Below are positions 18,669 to 27,802 of a stretch of DNA of 64,000 nucleotides, piece by piece. Each line of letters begins with the position of its first letter. The first letter of the stretch is position 1. Location of the stretch: assembly GCF_004355225.1 (NCBI RefSeq), contig NZ_CP037933.1, forward strand, positions 372,001 through 436,000. The letters are read 5' to 3'. A model generated the notes under the pieces. The model was not told the DNA's origin, searched no databases, and worked only from the letters and a program-made list of their open reading frames with translations. The position numbers and the translations under genes were made by a program. The DNA comes from Flavobacterium nackdongense. GTDB taxonomy: Bacteria; Bacteroidota; Bacteroidia; Flavobacteriales; Flavobacteriaceae.

Positions 18669-19363
18669 TGAAGAAGCTAATTGTAAAAATTATCCAACTA
18701 CGAAATCCACATTTTGAATTAGATGACTCTCTGAATTTGGCTGCTTTATTTCAGTTTGTTTTTATTCAAATCTGTGGTTTGATTCGAGGATGTAAGGTTG
18801 TTTTTTGTTTTAGAAAACCAAAAGGAATGATATTGGGTAAAGGTGTTACGTTTTTTAATATTTCTAAAATCAATTGGGGAAAATTTCTCCGATTAGGCAA
18901 TCAAGTATATGTTTCCGCTTTGAGCAAAAATGGAATTCAGTTCGGTAATAATGTGAGTATTGGTGCCTTTAGCAGAGTGATCGTATCCACCTCAATCAAC
19001 AATATTGGTAATAAAATCGTGATTGGAAACAATGTAGGTATTGGCGAATTCGCTTATTTGGGTGGAGCTGGAGGGTTAGAAATTGGAGATGAATGCATCG
19101 CAGGCCAATATTTGAGTTGTCATCCTGAAAATCATAACTATGAAAATTTTGAAATCGCCATCAGGCATCAAGGTGTCACCAGAAAAGGAATCATCATTGG
19201 CAAAAATTGCTGGATTGGAAGCAAAGTTACTATCCTAGATGGTGTAACAATTGGCAATGGATGCATCATCGCAGCAGGAAGCGTGGTTACAAAATCATTT
19301 CCCGAGAACAGTATTATTGGGGGTGTTCCCGCTAAACTTTTAAAAAATAGAAACAATGACTAA
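18668..19363 (+). CDS. Left-handed beta-helix acyltransferase (CapG/WcaF type)
   Basis: A 231-aa protein with hexapeptide repeats from about residue 85 onward (IGAFSRVIV, IGNNVGIGEF, IGKNCWIGSKVTILDGV, IGNGCIIAAGSVV) and the closing IIGGVPAKLLKNR typical of maltose/galactoside-type O-acetyltransferases. A catalytic-type His lies in SCHPENHNY. It probably O-acetylates a sugar of the polymer. Its start codon overlaps the stop of the three-module gene and its end overlaps the next glycosyltransferase by 8 bases. Confidence 0.88.
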   Translation: MKKLIVKIIQLRNPHFELDDSLNLAALFQFVFIQICGLIRGCKVVFCFRKPKGMILGKGVTFFNISKINWGKFLRLGNQVYVSALSKNGIQFGNNVSIGAFSRVIVSTSINNIGNKIVIGNNVGIGEFAYLGGAGGLEIGDECIAGQYLSCHPENHNYENFEIAIRHQGVTRKGIIIGKNCWIGSKVTILDGVTIGNGCIIAAGSVVTKSFPENSIIGGVPAKLLKNRNND

Positions 19364-20582
19364 CAAAACTATTTTAGCAACTTGTTATGCTGTGAACCCT
19401 TATAAAGGTTCAGAAGATGCAATGGGTTGGAATTTTGTATATCAAATTGCACGGTTCAACAAAGTTTTTGCCGTAACCAGAGAAAATAACAAAACGGCCA
19501 TCGAAAAATATATGTTCGAAAATCCAGATTCAGTTTATGACAACATTATGTTTTTGTATTTTGATTTGCCGTATTGGATTCGTTTTTGGAAAAAAGGCGG
19601 GCGGGGAGCGATGTTGTATTATTATATGTGGCAAAGAGGAATCGTGAATTTTGTTCGAAAGCAAAACTTGAATTTTGATATTACTCACAACGTGAATTTT
19701 CATAACGATTGGACTCCTAGTTTTTTATGGAAGTTAAATAAACCAATGGTTTGGGGTCCTGTAGGCCATCATCCGCTGATTCCAAAACAGTATCTTAAAC
19801 CGTATTCTTCTAAATATTGGATTAAAGATCGGGCTACTTGGATGGTGAAAAATTATTTTTGGAACTGTTCCTTTTCCTTGAAAAATACAGCAAAAAATGC
19901 AGCACATATTTGGTGCATGAATTCGGGAGTTCCCTCAAAATTAAAACTAAAAGAAACCTCATTTTCTGTTTTACCATCTGTTGCTACTGAAGATTTTGCA
20001 GTTAATCCCAAAACTGAAAATATAATTTATAATGTTATCAGTGTTGGTCGTTTTGTTCCACTAAAAGGATTTGATTTGACACTACTTTCTTTTATAAAAT
20101 TTATTAAAACAGTACCCAGTTCACAAAGGAAAAACTGCAAACTTACGCTAGTAGGCTCCGGTCCTGAAAAAGAATACTATGACCAAATAATTTATGATAA
20201 TGAGGTGGAATCGTATGTAGAAATTATAGAATGGATTGACCGTAAAGATTTGATGAAAATCTACGAAAAATCCACGGTATTCTTATTTCCATCACACGAA
20301 GGTGCAGGAATGGTGGTCGCCGAAGCCTTGTCTTTTGGTTTGCCAGTAGTTTGTTTAGATAATGAAGGTCCCGGACAATACATTAATTCCAATTGTGGTA
20401 TTAAAATCCCCAAATCAGATTATAAATACACGATTAATCAATTGGGTGAGGCGCTCCTAAAACTATATGCTGACAGCAATTTTTTGCAGCAATTGAGCCT
20501 TGGAGCCCGGCAGCAATACGAAGAAAAGTTTACTTGGAATAGCCGCGGTGAACATTTACAAAATATTTATAACCAACTGTAA
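19356..20582 (+). CDS. Glycosyltransferase family 4
   Basis: A 408-aa GT4-type enzyme. The N-terminus (ATCYAVNPYKGSEDAMGW) has the acceptor-side glycine-rich loop common in exopolysaccharide transferases. The C-terminal half has VISVGRFVPLKGFDLTLLSF and the E-x7-E segment HEGAGMVVAEALSFGLPVV. It overlaps the acyltransferase gene by 8 bases and is 2 bases from the next transferase. Donor and linkage are unknown. Confidence 0.92.
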   Translation: MTNKTILATCYAVNPYKGSEDAMGWNFVYQIARFNKVFAVTRENNKTAIEKYMFENPDSVYDNIMFLYFDLPYWIRFWKKGGRGAMLYYYMWQRGIVNFVRKQNLNFDITHNVNFHNDWTPSFLWKLNKPMVWGPVGHHPLIPKQYLKPYSSKYWIKDRATWMVKNYFWNCSFSLKNTAKNAAHIWCMNSGVPSKLKLKETSFSVLPSVATEDFAVNPKTENIIYNVISVGRFVPLKGFDLTLLSFIKFIKTVPSSQRKNCKLTLVGSGPEKEYYDQIIYDNEVESYVEIIEWIDRKDLMKIYEKSTVFLFPSHEGAGMVVAEALSFGLPVVCLDNEGPGQYINSNCGIKIPKSDYKYTINQLGEALLKLYADSNFLQQLSLGARQQYEEKFTWNSRGEHLQNIYNQL

Positions 20583-20584
20583 TT

Positions 20585-21658
20585 ATGAGAGTTATAGCCA
20601 TACATTTATTGAACGATTATAGCGGTAGCCCGAAAGTTTTGATGCAATTACTTAAGGGATGGACAAAAAATAATATAGAAACCCATTTATATACTTGCGG
20701 CGGAAGAGAAGGTTTCTTGTCTGATATTCCTAAAGTTCACTATCATTTTTATCGGTATCGCTTTGTAGAAAACAAGTTTTTGAGATTACTGTTTTTATTT
20801 GCAAGCCAGTTTATTTTAGCAATTCAATTGTTATTTATTTTAGAAAAAGCCGATGTCGTATATGTCAACACTGTTTTGCCTTTTGGGGCTGGAATTATCG
20901 CGAAATTAAAAGGATGCAAAGTGATTTACCACATTCACGAGACTTCGATTAAGCCTAAAATATTGAAACATTTTCTTTTTGGGGTAGTAAAATGGACAGC
21001 GACAGAAGTTGTTTATGTTTCGAATTTTCTAGCGGAGCGAGAACCTTTAAACCTTAAAAAAAATGTACTTTACAATGTTCTCGAAGAAAGTTTTGTAGAA
21101 CGAGCTAGTATGCATTTGAATAAGGAAAAAAAAGAAAAAATCGTTCTGATGATTTGTTCTTTGAAAGCTTATAAAGGGGTAAACGAATTTTTGAAATTAG
21201 CTCAAATGAATCCAGAGTTCACTTTCAAACTGGTGACAAATGCTACTCAAACTGAAATTGAAAACTATTTCAAAGATGAAACTGTACCAACAAATTTAAT
21301 ATTATATCCAACCCAAACCAACACGCATCCGTTTTATCAGGAAGCGAGTGTTGTTTTGAATTTATCAGATACCAACCTCTGGGTCGAAACTTTTGGATTG
21401 ACCGTCCTTGAAGCGATGGCTTATGGTTTACCTACGATTGTTCCGCCAGTAGGTGGCGTTGTAGAACTGGTCGAAGAAAGGAAAAATGGTTTTTTAATGG
21501 ACAGCAAAAACATAAATCTTATTTCAGAAAAATTACAATTAATGCTTCAGAATCAAACCATTTACAATCAAATGAGTACATACGCATACGAAAAAAGTAA
21601 ATTCTTTAGCGAGGATTATTTCGAAAAGGAATCTTTTAGAATTCTTTCCAAAAATTGA
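20585..21658 (+). CDS. Glycosyltransferase family 4
   Basis: A 357-aa GT-B enzyme with the N-terminal loop IHLLNDYSGSPKVLMQL, an acceptor-side segment VIYHIHETS, and the donor site region WVETFGLTVLEAMAYGLPTIV, whose ETFGLTVLE carries the E-x7-E motif. It ends the second exopolysaccharide unit. Its last codons (from 21645) overlap the first half of the third putative activator-binding site, TTTCCAAAAATTGAAA. Confidence 0.9.
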   Translation: MRVIAIHLLNDYSGSPKVLMQLLKGWTKNNIETHLYTCGGREGFLSDIPKVHYHFYRYRFVENKFLRLLFLFASQFILAIQLLFILEKADVVYVNTVLPFGAGIIAKLKGCKVIYHIHETSIKPKILKHFLFGVVKWTATEVVYVSNFLAEREPLNLKKNVLYNVLEESFVERASMHLNKEKKEKIVLMICSLKAYKGVNEFLKLAQMNPEFTFKLVTNATQTEIENYFKDETVPTNLILYPTQTNTHPFYQEASVVLNLSDTNLWVETFGLTVLEAMAYGLPTIVPPVGGVVELVEERKNGFLMDSKNINLISEKLQLMLQNQTIYNQMSTYAYEKSKFFSEDYFEKESFRILSKN

Positions 21659-21678
21659 AAATATTCCAAATTTTGGAG
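21645..21678. promoter_or_regulatory. Putative activator-binding palindromes (site 3)
   Basis: A near-perfect palindrome TTCCAAATTTTGGAG (21664-21678) is preceded by an imperfect copy TTTCCAAAAATTGAAA (21645-21660) that overlaps the end of the upstream coding region. The paired arrangement repeats that of sites 1 and 2. The centre lies 63 bp upstream of the AG of the -24-like element at 21731. Confidence 0.65.
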
Positions 21679-21730
21679 ATTTACCAACAAATAGTTAAAA
21701 TTAAAATACTGACTTACAATACATTGACTT

Positions 21731-21750
21731 TTTAGCATTGTTTTTGGCAT
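21731..21750 (+). promoter_or_regulatory. Sigma-54-like promoter, unit 3 (imperfect)
   Basis: The segment TTTAGCATTG-TTTTTGGCAT resembles the promoter at 9110 but has AG in place of GG at -24 and one extra base before the GGC of the -12 box. Alternatively TTTTGGCAT itself could be a -24 element. The call rests mainly on its constant distance from the upstream palindrome. The next ATG is at 21776. Confidence 0.4.
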
Positions 21751-21775
21751 AGTCAATAAAAAATAAACAAATAAA

Positions 21776-22987
21776 ATGGAAAAGAAGAAAATAGCTATCA
21801 TTGGTACAGTAGGTTTACCAGCAAGATACGGAGGATTTGAAACATTGGCAGATCATTTACTCACTCATTTAGCCGAGAAATATGATTTCACGGTCTATTG
21901 CTCAAAAAATAAATACACAAAAGAAGAACGTATTGCAACCTACAAAGGGGCTTCGTTAAAATACCTTCCTCTGGATGCAAACGGCGTTCAAAGCATTCCT
22001 TATGATACACTTTCAATTCTTCACGCTTTATGGAAAAATGATGTCTTGTTGGTTTTAGGAGTTGCAGGTGCTTGGATTTTGCCTTTTGTAAAGTTTTTTA
22101 CGAATAAAAAAATTATTATCTCCATTGACGGTATCGAATGGAAAAGAGACAAATGGCCACTTCTTGCAAAACTCTATTTATGGTGGGCCGAAAAATTAGC
22201 GGTCAAATATTCGCATATCGATATCTCCGACAATGAATCTATTCAGGATTATACGGCGCTTCGGTATGAAACTTTGAGTAGAGTGATTGAATACGGGGCC
22301 GATCACACCTTGGAAGTGAAGCCAGAAGCCAATGATTTTATAAAATATCCATTTTTGAAGCAAGAATATGCTGTAAAAGTGTGCAGAATTGAACCAGAAA
22401 ATAATATACATTTAGTTTTGAATGCCTTTGAAAAAACATCAAGAATGCCATTAGTTTTAGTGGGAAATTGGAATAATAGTGTCTACGGAAAAGAACTAAA
22501 AGAGCAGTATGCCAACGCAACTAATTTGTGCCTCCTTGACCCCATTTACAATCAAAGAGAAATAGATTTAATTAGAGGAAATGCGTCTTTAAACATTCAC
22601 GGACACTCCGCAGGTGGAACCAATCCTTCTTTGGTAGAGGCCATGTATTTAGGGCTTCCAATCATTGCTTTTAAAGTTTCGTATAATAGGACTACAACCG
22701 AAAATAAGGCGATTTATTTCTCAACATCCGAAGAATTAATTGACATATTGAATACGATTTCAGAAGATACTTTAGGTAATCTACGTAATGAAATGAAAGC
22801 TATTGCATTACGAAGATATACTTGGAGTACAATTTCCCAACAGTATGAATTTTTGATAAAAGAAGCCCTTTCGGCAGCAAATAAAAGCAGCGTCTTTGCC
22901 GAAACAAAAAGTCTTAGCACTTCATTTTTAGAAGAATTTCAGTTATCCCATTTACAACACAATAACTTATTTCACGAAAACAGATAG
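21776..22987 (+). CDS. Glycosyltransferase, DUF1972/rhamnosyltransferase type
   Basis: A 403-aa protein whose N-terminus, IGTVGLPARYGGFETLADHL, is the hallmark of the DUF1972 group of GT4 enzymes, which includes Cps2T-like rhamnosyltransferases. The C-terminal domain has VCRIEPENNIHLVLNAFE and HGHSAGGTNPSLVEAMYLGLP for donor binding. In other capsule loci members of this group often add an early sugar to the lipid-linked primer. Here it is next to the initiating WecA-like gene and heads the third unit, consistent with an early step. The sugar identity is inference. Confidence 0.9.
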   Translation: MEKKKIAIIGTVGLPARYGGFETLADHLLTHLAEKYDFTVYCSKNKYTKEERIATYKGASLKYLPLDANGVQSIPYDTLSILHALWKNDVLLVLGVAGAWILPFVKFFTNKKIIISIDGIEWKRDKWPLLAKLYLWWAEKLAVKYSHIDISDNESIQDYTALRYETLSRVIEYGADHTLEVKPEANDFIKYPFLKQEYAVKVCRIEPENNIHLVLNAFEKTSRMPLVLVGNWNNSVYGKELKEQYANATNLCLLDPIYNQREIDLIRGNASLNIHGHSAGGTNPSLVEAMYLGLPIIAFKVSYNRTTTENKAIYFSTSEELIDILNTISEDTLGNLRNEMKAIALRRYTWSTISQQYEFLIKEALSAANKSSVFAETKSLSTSFLEEFQLSHLQHNNLFHENR

Positions 22988-23023
22988 TACTGATTTCGTT
23001 ATAATTAATAAAATTTCAAGTAT

Positions 23024-24100
23024 ATGAAAACAACTTTAGAATTTTTTGCCTTTGGCGCTTTAGCATTGATATTAACCCTTATTTTTATTCCGATAGTAAA
23101 AATTATTGCGGTGAAAGTAAAACTCGTAGACAAACCAAATTATCGAAAACTGCATAGCACTCCTGTGCCGCTAGTTGGTGGAATTTCGATAACTTTTTCG
23201 GTAATGCTGCTGTTGCTAATTTCAGGCGATAGACTCTCTTTTTTAATAGAATATTTACCCATAATAACATCAGGATTGGTTTTACTTATCGTTGGTGTTA
23301 TAGACGATAAGCACGATGTTAGCGCCAAATATAAGTTGGCCATTCAATTGCTGTTGTCTCTCATTATAGCTTCTTCTGGAATCCGAATTTCTTCTCTTTT
23401 TGGATTATTTGGCATTTATGAAATCGCTATTTGGGCACAATATGTATTGACTATCCTAGTAATCACGGGTGTGGTCAACGCCTTTAATCTAATGGATGGT
23501 GTAGATGGTTTAGTTGGGGGATTATCCTTGTTGGGATTTACGATGTTTTTGTTGGCTTCAATCTATTTTAATGATTATTTTTTAGGCAAAATTAGTGTGA
23601 TTTTTATGGGTGCCATAATTGGATTTTTAAGGTTTAATTTGTCCCAAAAAAAGATATTTATGGGCGATGCAGGATCTCTATTTTTGGGTTTTATCTTAGT
23701 GACCTTAGGCATAAAATTGATGGATGAACAAGGAAGCGCGCAAAACGAGTATGCTTACGGATTTTTACTGCTAGTTTCCTTTTTTTCTATTCCGGTATTG
23801 GATTCTTTACGAGTGTATTTGAGTAGAATTAAGCGTGGAAACTCTCCATTTATGGCAGATAAATCGCATTTGCATCATTTGTTGTTAACTGCTGGATTTA
23901 CTCATAAAAAAGTAGCAGTTGTAGTAGTTTCATTTAGTATGCTATTTTTCTTTATTGGCTTTGGATTAATTTCGTATCAATCTACTTCATTAATTATTAT
24001 GGTAATTTCGATGGTCTTTGGGTTAATTCTTAGACTATTATTAATGATAAACAGTTTGCACGAATGGCGAGCTAAACTAAAAGGATTGGAGCAGAGATAG
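23024..24100 (+). CDS. Polyprenyl-phosphate sugar-1-phosphate transferase (WecA/MraY family)
   Basis: A 358-aa membrane protein with about 10-11 membrane segments. Family motifs are clear: GVIDDKHDV (Asp-Asp, cytoplasmic loop), NAFNLMDGVDGLVGGLSL, FMGDAGSLFLG, and the loop-5 region SPFMADKSHLHHLL with its His motif. It should load the first sugar-1-phosphate from a UDP-sugar onto undecaprenyl phosphate and so start repeat-unit synthesis. WecA/RgpG-type function is more likely than MraY because it sits in an exopolysaccharide locus and not in a cell-wall cluster. It is the last gene of the locus. Confidence 0.92.
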   Translation: MKTTLEFFAFGALALILTLIFIPIVKIIAVKVKLVDKPNYRKLHSTPVPLVGGISITFSVMLLLLISGDRLSFLIEYLPIITSGLVLLIVGVIDDKHDVSAKYKLAIQLLLSLIIASSGIRISSLFGLFGIYEIAIWAQYVLTILVITGVVNAFNLMDGVDGLVGGLSLLGFTMFLLASIYFNDYFLGKISVIFMGAIIGFLRFNLSQKKIFMGDAGSLFLGFILVTLGIKLMDEQGSAQNEYAYGFLLLVSFFSIPVLDSLRVYLSRIKRGNSPFMADKSHLHHLLLTAGFTHKKVAVVVVSFSMLFFFIGFGLISYQSTSLIIMVISMVFGLILRLLLMINSLHEWRAKLKGLEQR

Positions 24101-24783
24101 ACTATAGGATCAAAGTACTATTGTCGTGATCGCATTTCGTTTTTAAAGGGGTGTTAATTATTTTTTTTTAGGTATTTTTTTAATAGCTTAGGTAGGTGAA
24201 TCTAATTTGAGTACCAGCAACCAAAGCGATTAGATATTTTTTTCGTTTTTTAAATCTTTGACAACAAGGTTCACTGATTTTATTATGCGCGGCGGCGGAG
24301 TGATTCAACTCCCGTTGCCTTAATATTACTAACTAATGTTGCTGTTTGGTCTATTTATAGATTAAACCTCTGTTACTGCTTTTCAATTGTAAAAAAAAGT
24401 GAATATGAATTGAACACTTTGCTGCGTTTTGGTGATTTTGGCTTTACGTACTACCTGCGGAGGTTGTTTGACATCAACAGAGGCAATAAATTTATCCGAA
24501 TCTTCTTTTTGGTAGTAGTTGTAGGCACATTGATTCGGTTTGCCTGGGATGTTTTTTATGTGTCGATATTCTTCGTTAATTAAATTGTGCTGCAAAAACA
24601 AATAAAAAATCCAAATTATTATAAAATACCAAGCATTAGGATTGGTATGCAGAAATATTTCATCTTCTATAATTACTTTACTTAGAATTGGAACAGATTG
24701 CAACTTTTTTAAAAGTAGCGTTTTACATTTAAATTTTATATCTTCGAAAAACAATTGTTTTTACTAAATAATTCTATGAGACT
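24101..24783. other. 683-base gap after the exopolysaccharide locus
   Basis: No convincing gene is visible. A G/C-rich stem-like segment lies at about 24287-24322 (GGCGGCGGAGT / ACTCCCGTTGCC, imperfect), unusual in this AT-rich DNA. A minus-strand frame of 123 codons (24383-24754) lacks an ATG start, and the plus strand opposite it is also open for about 55 codons; neither is accepted. The end of the gap presumably holds the promoter of the channel gene at 24784; TATATCTTCG near 24738 is a weak match to the Bacteroidota -7 box. Confidence 0.5.
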
Positions 24784-27306
24784 ATGATAAAATCTATAGT
24801 AAAACTTAATTTTTTCCTGTTTTTTTTAGGCACCATTGCAGTTTTTTCGCAAACTAATGATGCAATAGTTCAAAAACCTAACCCAGCAACAGGCAAAAAA
24901 CTCGATAGCTTGATGCAGTTATTAAATTCGGAAAGTTTAAAAGAGAACAAGTTGAATTACGATTTTAATGTGTTGATGAGTGCACAGAATAGTAAGTTTA
25001 ACGCTCTTAATGAGCAAATTCAAAAGGCTAATACCATCCTTAAAGAAGGTATCGATTATAAGGGATTTACTTCGGAATTGGCTTTGCTTGTCAAATGGAA
25101 AGAACAATCTGTCACTGGAATTATAAAAAATAAAAGCAAGATGCAAACGGTTAGGGATCTGACCACGACCTCAGTATTATTGAATGAATTATTAAAACGA
25201 ACAAAATCACAGCTAGAGAAAATATCTGCAAATAATAAATCTCTTAGTTCCATTCAACGCAAAATAGATTCTATGGCTATTGATGAGCTGTTTTATAAAA
25301 TTCCGGTTCAAGAATCAGCTAAAAAGAACTATTACCAGCGCATGACATTGACTACAAAAGATTTAGCCCTCGCCAATACAAATCTTAAAAATGCGATTGA
25401 CAGCATTCAAAAACTTGAAATTAAGGGAAATATTTTTAAATACGACTTAGAGTCGGATATTGCTTTTTTAAAAAATGCTAGAAAAACATTAAATGACAAA
25501 ACGAGTACAATAGCGTCGGATGTAATACAATCGAAAGACGGTTATTCTTCTCTTGGTCAAAATTTCAAGCATTCATTCGTTAAAGGTTATTTGTTGTTTG
25601 TATTTTATATAGCCAATCAAACACAGATTTTGACTGTAATGTTCATTTTCATAATTGGACTAGTAATTTACTTAAGAGTGATCAGGAGTAAATACAAAAA
25701 AGCCAATATGTACGAGGATTTAAAATATCCAGGGCATGTTTTAAATTATCCAATTGCCTCATCATTGCTGATAATGATTTCCATTTTTCAATTTTTCTTG
25801 CCAACGCCCCCCTTCGTTTTTAACGCTTTTATTTGGATGATTAGTGGCATTGCGTTGACAATTATTCTGCGTAAATCTGTTGTTAAATATTGGTTTTATG
25901 TTTGGATAGCTTTCTTTATTTTGAACAACATCTCTTTTCAAGACAACTTATTTTTGTTGTATTCTCCTGGTGAATCTCGATTCATACTTTTGATGAGTAT
26001 TATCGGACTAGTACTGGGATTTTTTATTCTCAAAAACCGGAAAAAGGAAGGAAAAGAAATTAAGGAAAAAAGTTTTGCTGTAGCTATTGTTGTGTTTATC
26101 GTTTTGGAATTTATCGCTATAATTTGCATATTCAAAGATTCATATAATCTTGGTAAGATACTGATGACCAATGGTTATTTTACAATATTTATTGCCTATC
26201 AACTGATGTGGGCTTTTGGCTTAAGCTTAGATGTTTTAAATCTATCAAAAGACCTTACACAATCTGAGGAAGAAATCCTAAATGCGCAGGAGGGATTAAA
26301 AGAGTTCAAGGTCTCTGCGTTTATTTATCTATTATTTGGCTTGGGTTGGTACGTCCTCCTTAGTAGAAATACGTATAGCTTTCAAAATTTTATGCAGCCT
26401 ATTGCGGATGCCTTTTATGAAAAACAACAGTTTGGCGAATTCAGTTTTTCTTTTAACAGTATTTTCTTGTTTTTCTTTATTTTATTTATGTCGGGATTGA
26501 GCGCTCGAATTGTTTCTTTTTTGACAACAGAAAGTAAAACGATAGGTAGTGGTTCACCAAAATCAGGTTTGGGAAGTTGGCTTTTATTAATACGAATTGC
26601 GATAATAACTTTAGGAGTTTTAATCGCCTTCATATCATTTGGAATTCCGATGGATAAAATTGCTTTGATGATAAGCGCCTTGAGTGTGGGTATCGGTTTT
26701 GGTTTGCAAAACGTGATCAACAATCTGGTCAGTGGATTGATTATAGCCTTCGAAAAACCTATAAATTTAGATGATATTGTAGAGGTTGGAGGAAATATGG
26801 GTAAAATGAAATCTATAGGTATTCGTAGCAGCGTTATTACTACCTGGGATGGAGCCGATGTCATAATTCCTAATGGTGATCTGTTGAGTCAACATCTGGT
26901 GAACTGGACCATGGGTAGCAACCGTCGCCGCTATGAAATTGATCTTGGAGTGGCATATGGAACCGACTTGAACCAAGTAAAATCAATATTAATAGAGGTT
27001 CTAAATCAACACGAATTAGTTTTAAAAAACCCAACTCCGATGGTGTGGGTAACTAAATTCAATGATAGTGCTATTGATTTTACGATCAAATACTGGGTGC
27101 CACATTTTAATTTTGGCAATGATGTTCGCAATGATTTGATTATAGCTATCGATGTTGCATTCAAAACGAATGGTATCGAAATACCATTTCCACAACAAGA
27201 GGTGTATGTTCAGTCCTTTGATTCGCGTAAGGAGGCTAAATTAGAAAATAGTAGCACGACAGCATCTGACATAGTTGCACCGGATAAATCCGAGGAAATA
27301 TTGTAG
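24784..27306 (+). CDS. Large MscS-family mechanosensitive channel
   Basis: An 840-aa protein with a signal peptide (about 1-23, cut near VFSQ), a long helical periplasmic region (about 25-270), around ten membrane segments, and a C-terminal MscS domain. The pore-lining helix and cytosolic start are recognisable in SALSVGIGFGLQNVINNLVSG, followed by FEKPINLDDIVEV, ITTWDGADVIIPNGDLLS and a beta/alpha-beta region ending near IPFPQQEVYV. This layout resembles MscK/YbiO-type channels, larger than E. coli MscS (286 aa). It should release solutes on hypo-osmotic shock. It stands alone and faces a convergent gene. Confidence 0.93.
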   Translation: MIKSIVKLNFFLFFLGTIAVFSQTNDAIVQKPNPATGKKLDSLMQLLNSESLKENKLNYDFNVLMSAQNSKFNALNEQIQKANTILKEGIDYKGFTSELALLVKWKEQSVTGIIKNKSKMQTVRDLTTTSVLLNELLKRTKSQLEKISANNKSLSSIQRKIDSMAIDELFYKIPVQESAKKNYYQRMTLTTKDLALANTNLKNAIDSIQKLEIKGNIFKYDLESDIAFLKNARKTLNDKTSTIASDVIQSKDGYSSLGQNFKHSFVKGYLLFVFYIANQTQILTVMFIFIIGLVIYLRVIRSKYKKANMYEDLKYPGHVLNYPIASSLLIMISIFQFFLPTPPFVFNAFIWMISGIALTIILRKSVVKYWFYVWIAFFILNNISFQDNLFLLYSPGESRFILLMSIIGLVLGFFILKNRKKEGKEIKEKSFAVAIVVFIVLEFIAIICIFKDSYNLGKILMTNGYFTIFIAYQLMWAFGLSLDVLNLSKDLTQSEEEILNAQEGLKEFKVSAFIYLLFGLGWYVLLSRNTYSFQNFMQPIADAFYEKQQFGEFSFSFNSIFLFFFILFMSGLSARIVSFLTTESKTIGSGSPKSGLGSWLLLIRIAIITLGVLIAFISFGIPMDKIALMISALSVGIGFGLQNVINNLVSGLIIAFEKPINLDDIVEVGGNMGKMKSIGIRSSVITTWDGADVIIPNGDLLSQHLVNWTMGSNRRRYEIDLGVAYGTDLNQVKSILIEVLNQHELVLKNPTPMVWVTKFNDSAIDFTIKYWVPHFNFGNDVRNDLIIAIDVAFKTNGIEIPFPQQEVYVQSFDSRKEAKLENSSTTASDIVAPDKSEEIL

Positions 27307-27391
27307 GACAAATTTTAGAAAATAAATAATACACTAAGATTATTATAAAAAATAGTAGTTAGAAAACAATATCTTTACTAAAAAGGAAATA

Positions 27392-27766
27392 TTATTGTTT
27401 TACAATCTTATCCAACACAGCTTTTTCAGGATAATTAATCACTTGAAGTCTGATTTTTTGCTTTTGAACGGTTTGTCCTTCAATTACATATCGCTTTCCG
27501 GTTCCTACTTTAATATTGCTTTGATCAAAATCGACATCGCCATATTTTAAGGTGTTTTTGATATCAATAGTGTCAATCCATTGCTCAGCAAGTACCTGTG
27601 AAGCGGCATTAGAATAATAAAATGGTTTGGTTCTCAAATCATTCAAAACTCGGGCATTGGGGAAATAATTGCAACGCGTATCTTTTCCGCTGTAAATAGC
27701 TGCAACCACAAAGGATCCCATTATCAATCCTAGCAAATAGTAAGCAAAACGATGAGCAAACTTCAT
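27392..27766 (-). CDS. Small membrane-anchored DUF4258-like protein
   Basis: A 124-aa protein with one N-terminal membrane helix or uncleaved signal (FAYYLLGLIMGSFVVAAIYSG) followed by a small extracytoplasmic domain. The core (WIDTIDIKNTLKYGDVDFDQSNIKVGTGKRYVIEG) resembles DUF4258. Its function is unknown. It is transcribed in the same direction as, and 36 bases downstream of, alanine dehydrogenase, so the two may share a transcript. The family assignment is from memory of the motif and is moderately sure. Confidence 0.7.
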   Translation of the reverse strand: MKFAHRFAYYLLGLIMGSFVVAAIYSGKDTRCNYFPNARVLNDLRTKPFYYSNAASQVLAEQWIDTIDIKNTLKYGDVDFDQSNIKVGTGKRYVIEGQTVQKQKIRLQVINYPEKAVLDKIVKQ

Positions 27767-27802
27767 AAATTAAATTTTCGGCAAAGATAAAAGAAAGTTT
27801 AG

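Noticed and set aside
9154..24100. Reading the locus as lipopolysaccharide O-antigen synthesis rather than exopolysaccharide
   Set aside because: The Wza-like lipoprotein and Wzc-like co-polymerase point to an exported capsule or exopolysaccharide. An O-antigen role for some transferases cannot be fully excluded.
24383..24754. Minus-strand 123-codon frame in the gap before the MscS gene
   Set aside because: It begins with TTG, has no ATG, shows no recognised domain, and the opposite strand is also open for about 55 codons, as expected by chance in AT-rich DNA.
26415..26864. Minus-strand 149-codon frame inside the MscS gene
   Set aside because: It lies wholly within the conserved MscS coding region on the opposite strand; its composition mirrors that gene.
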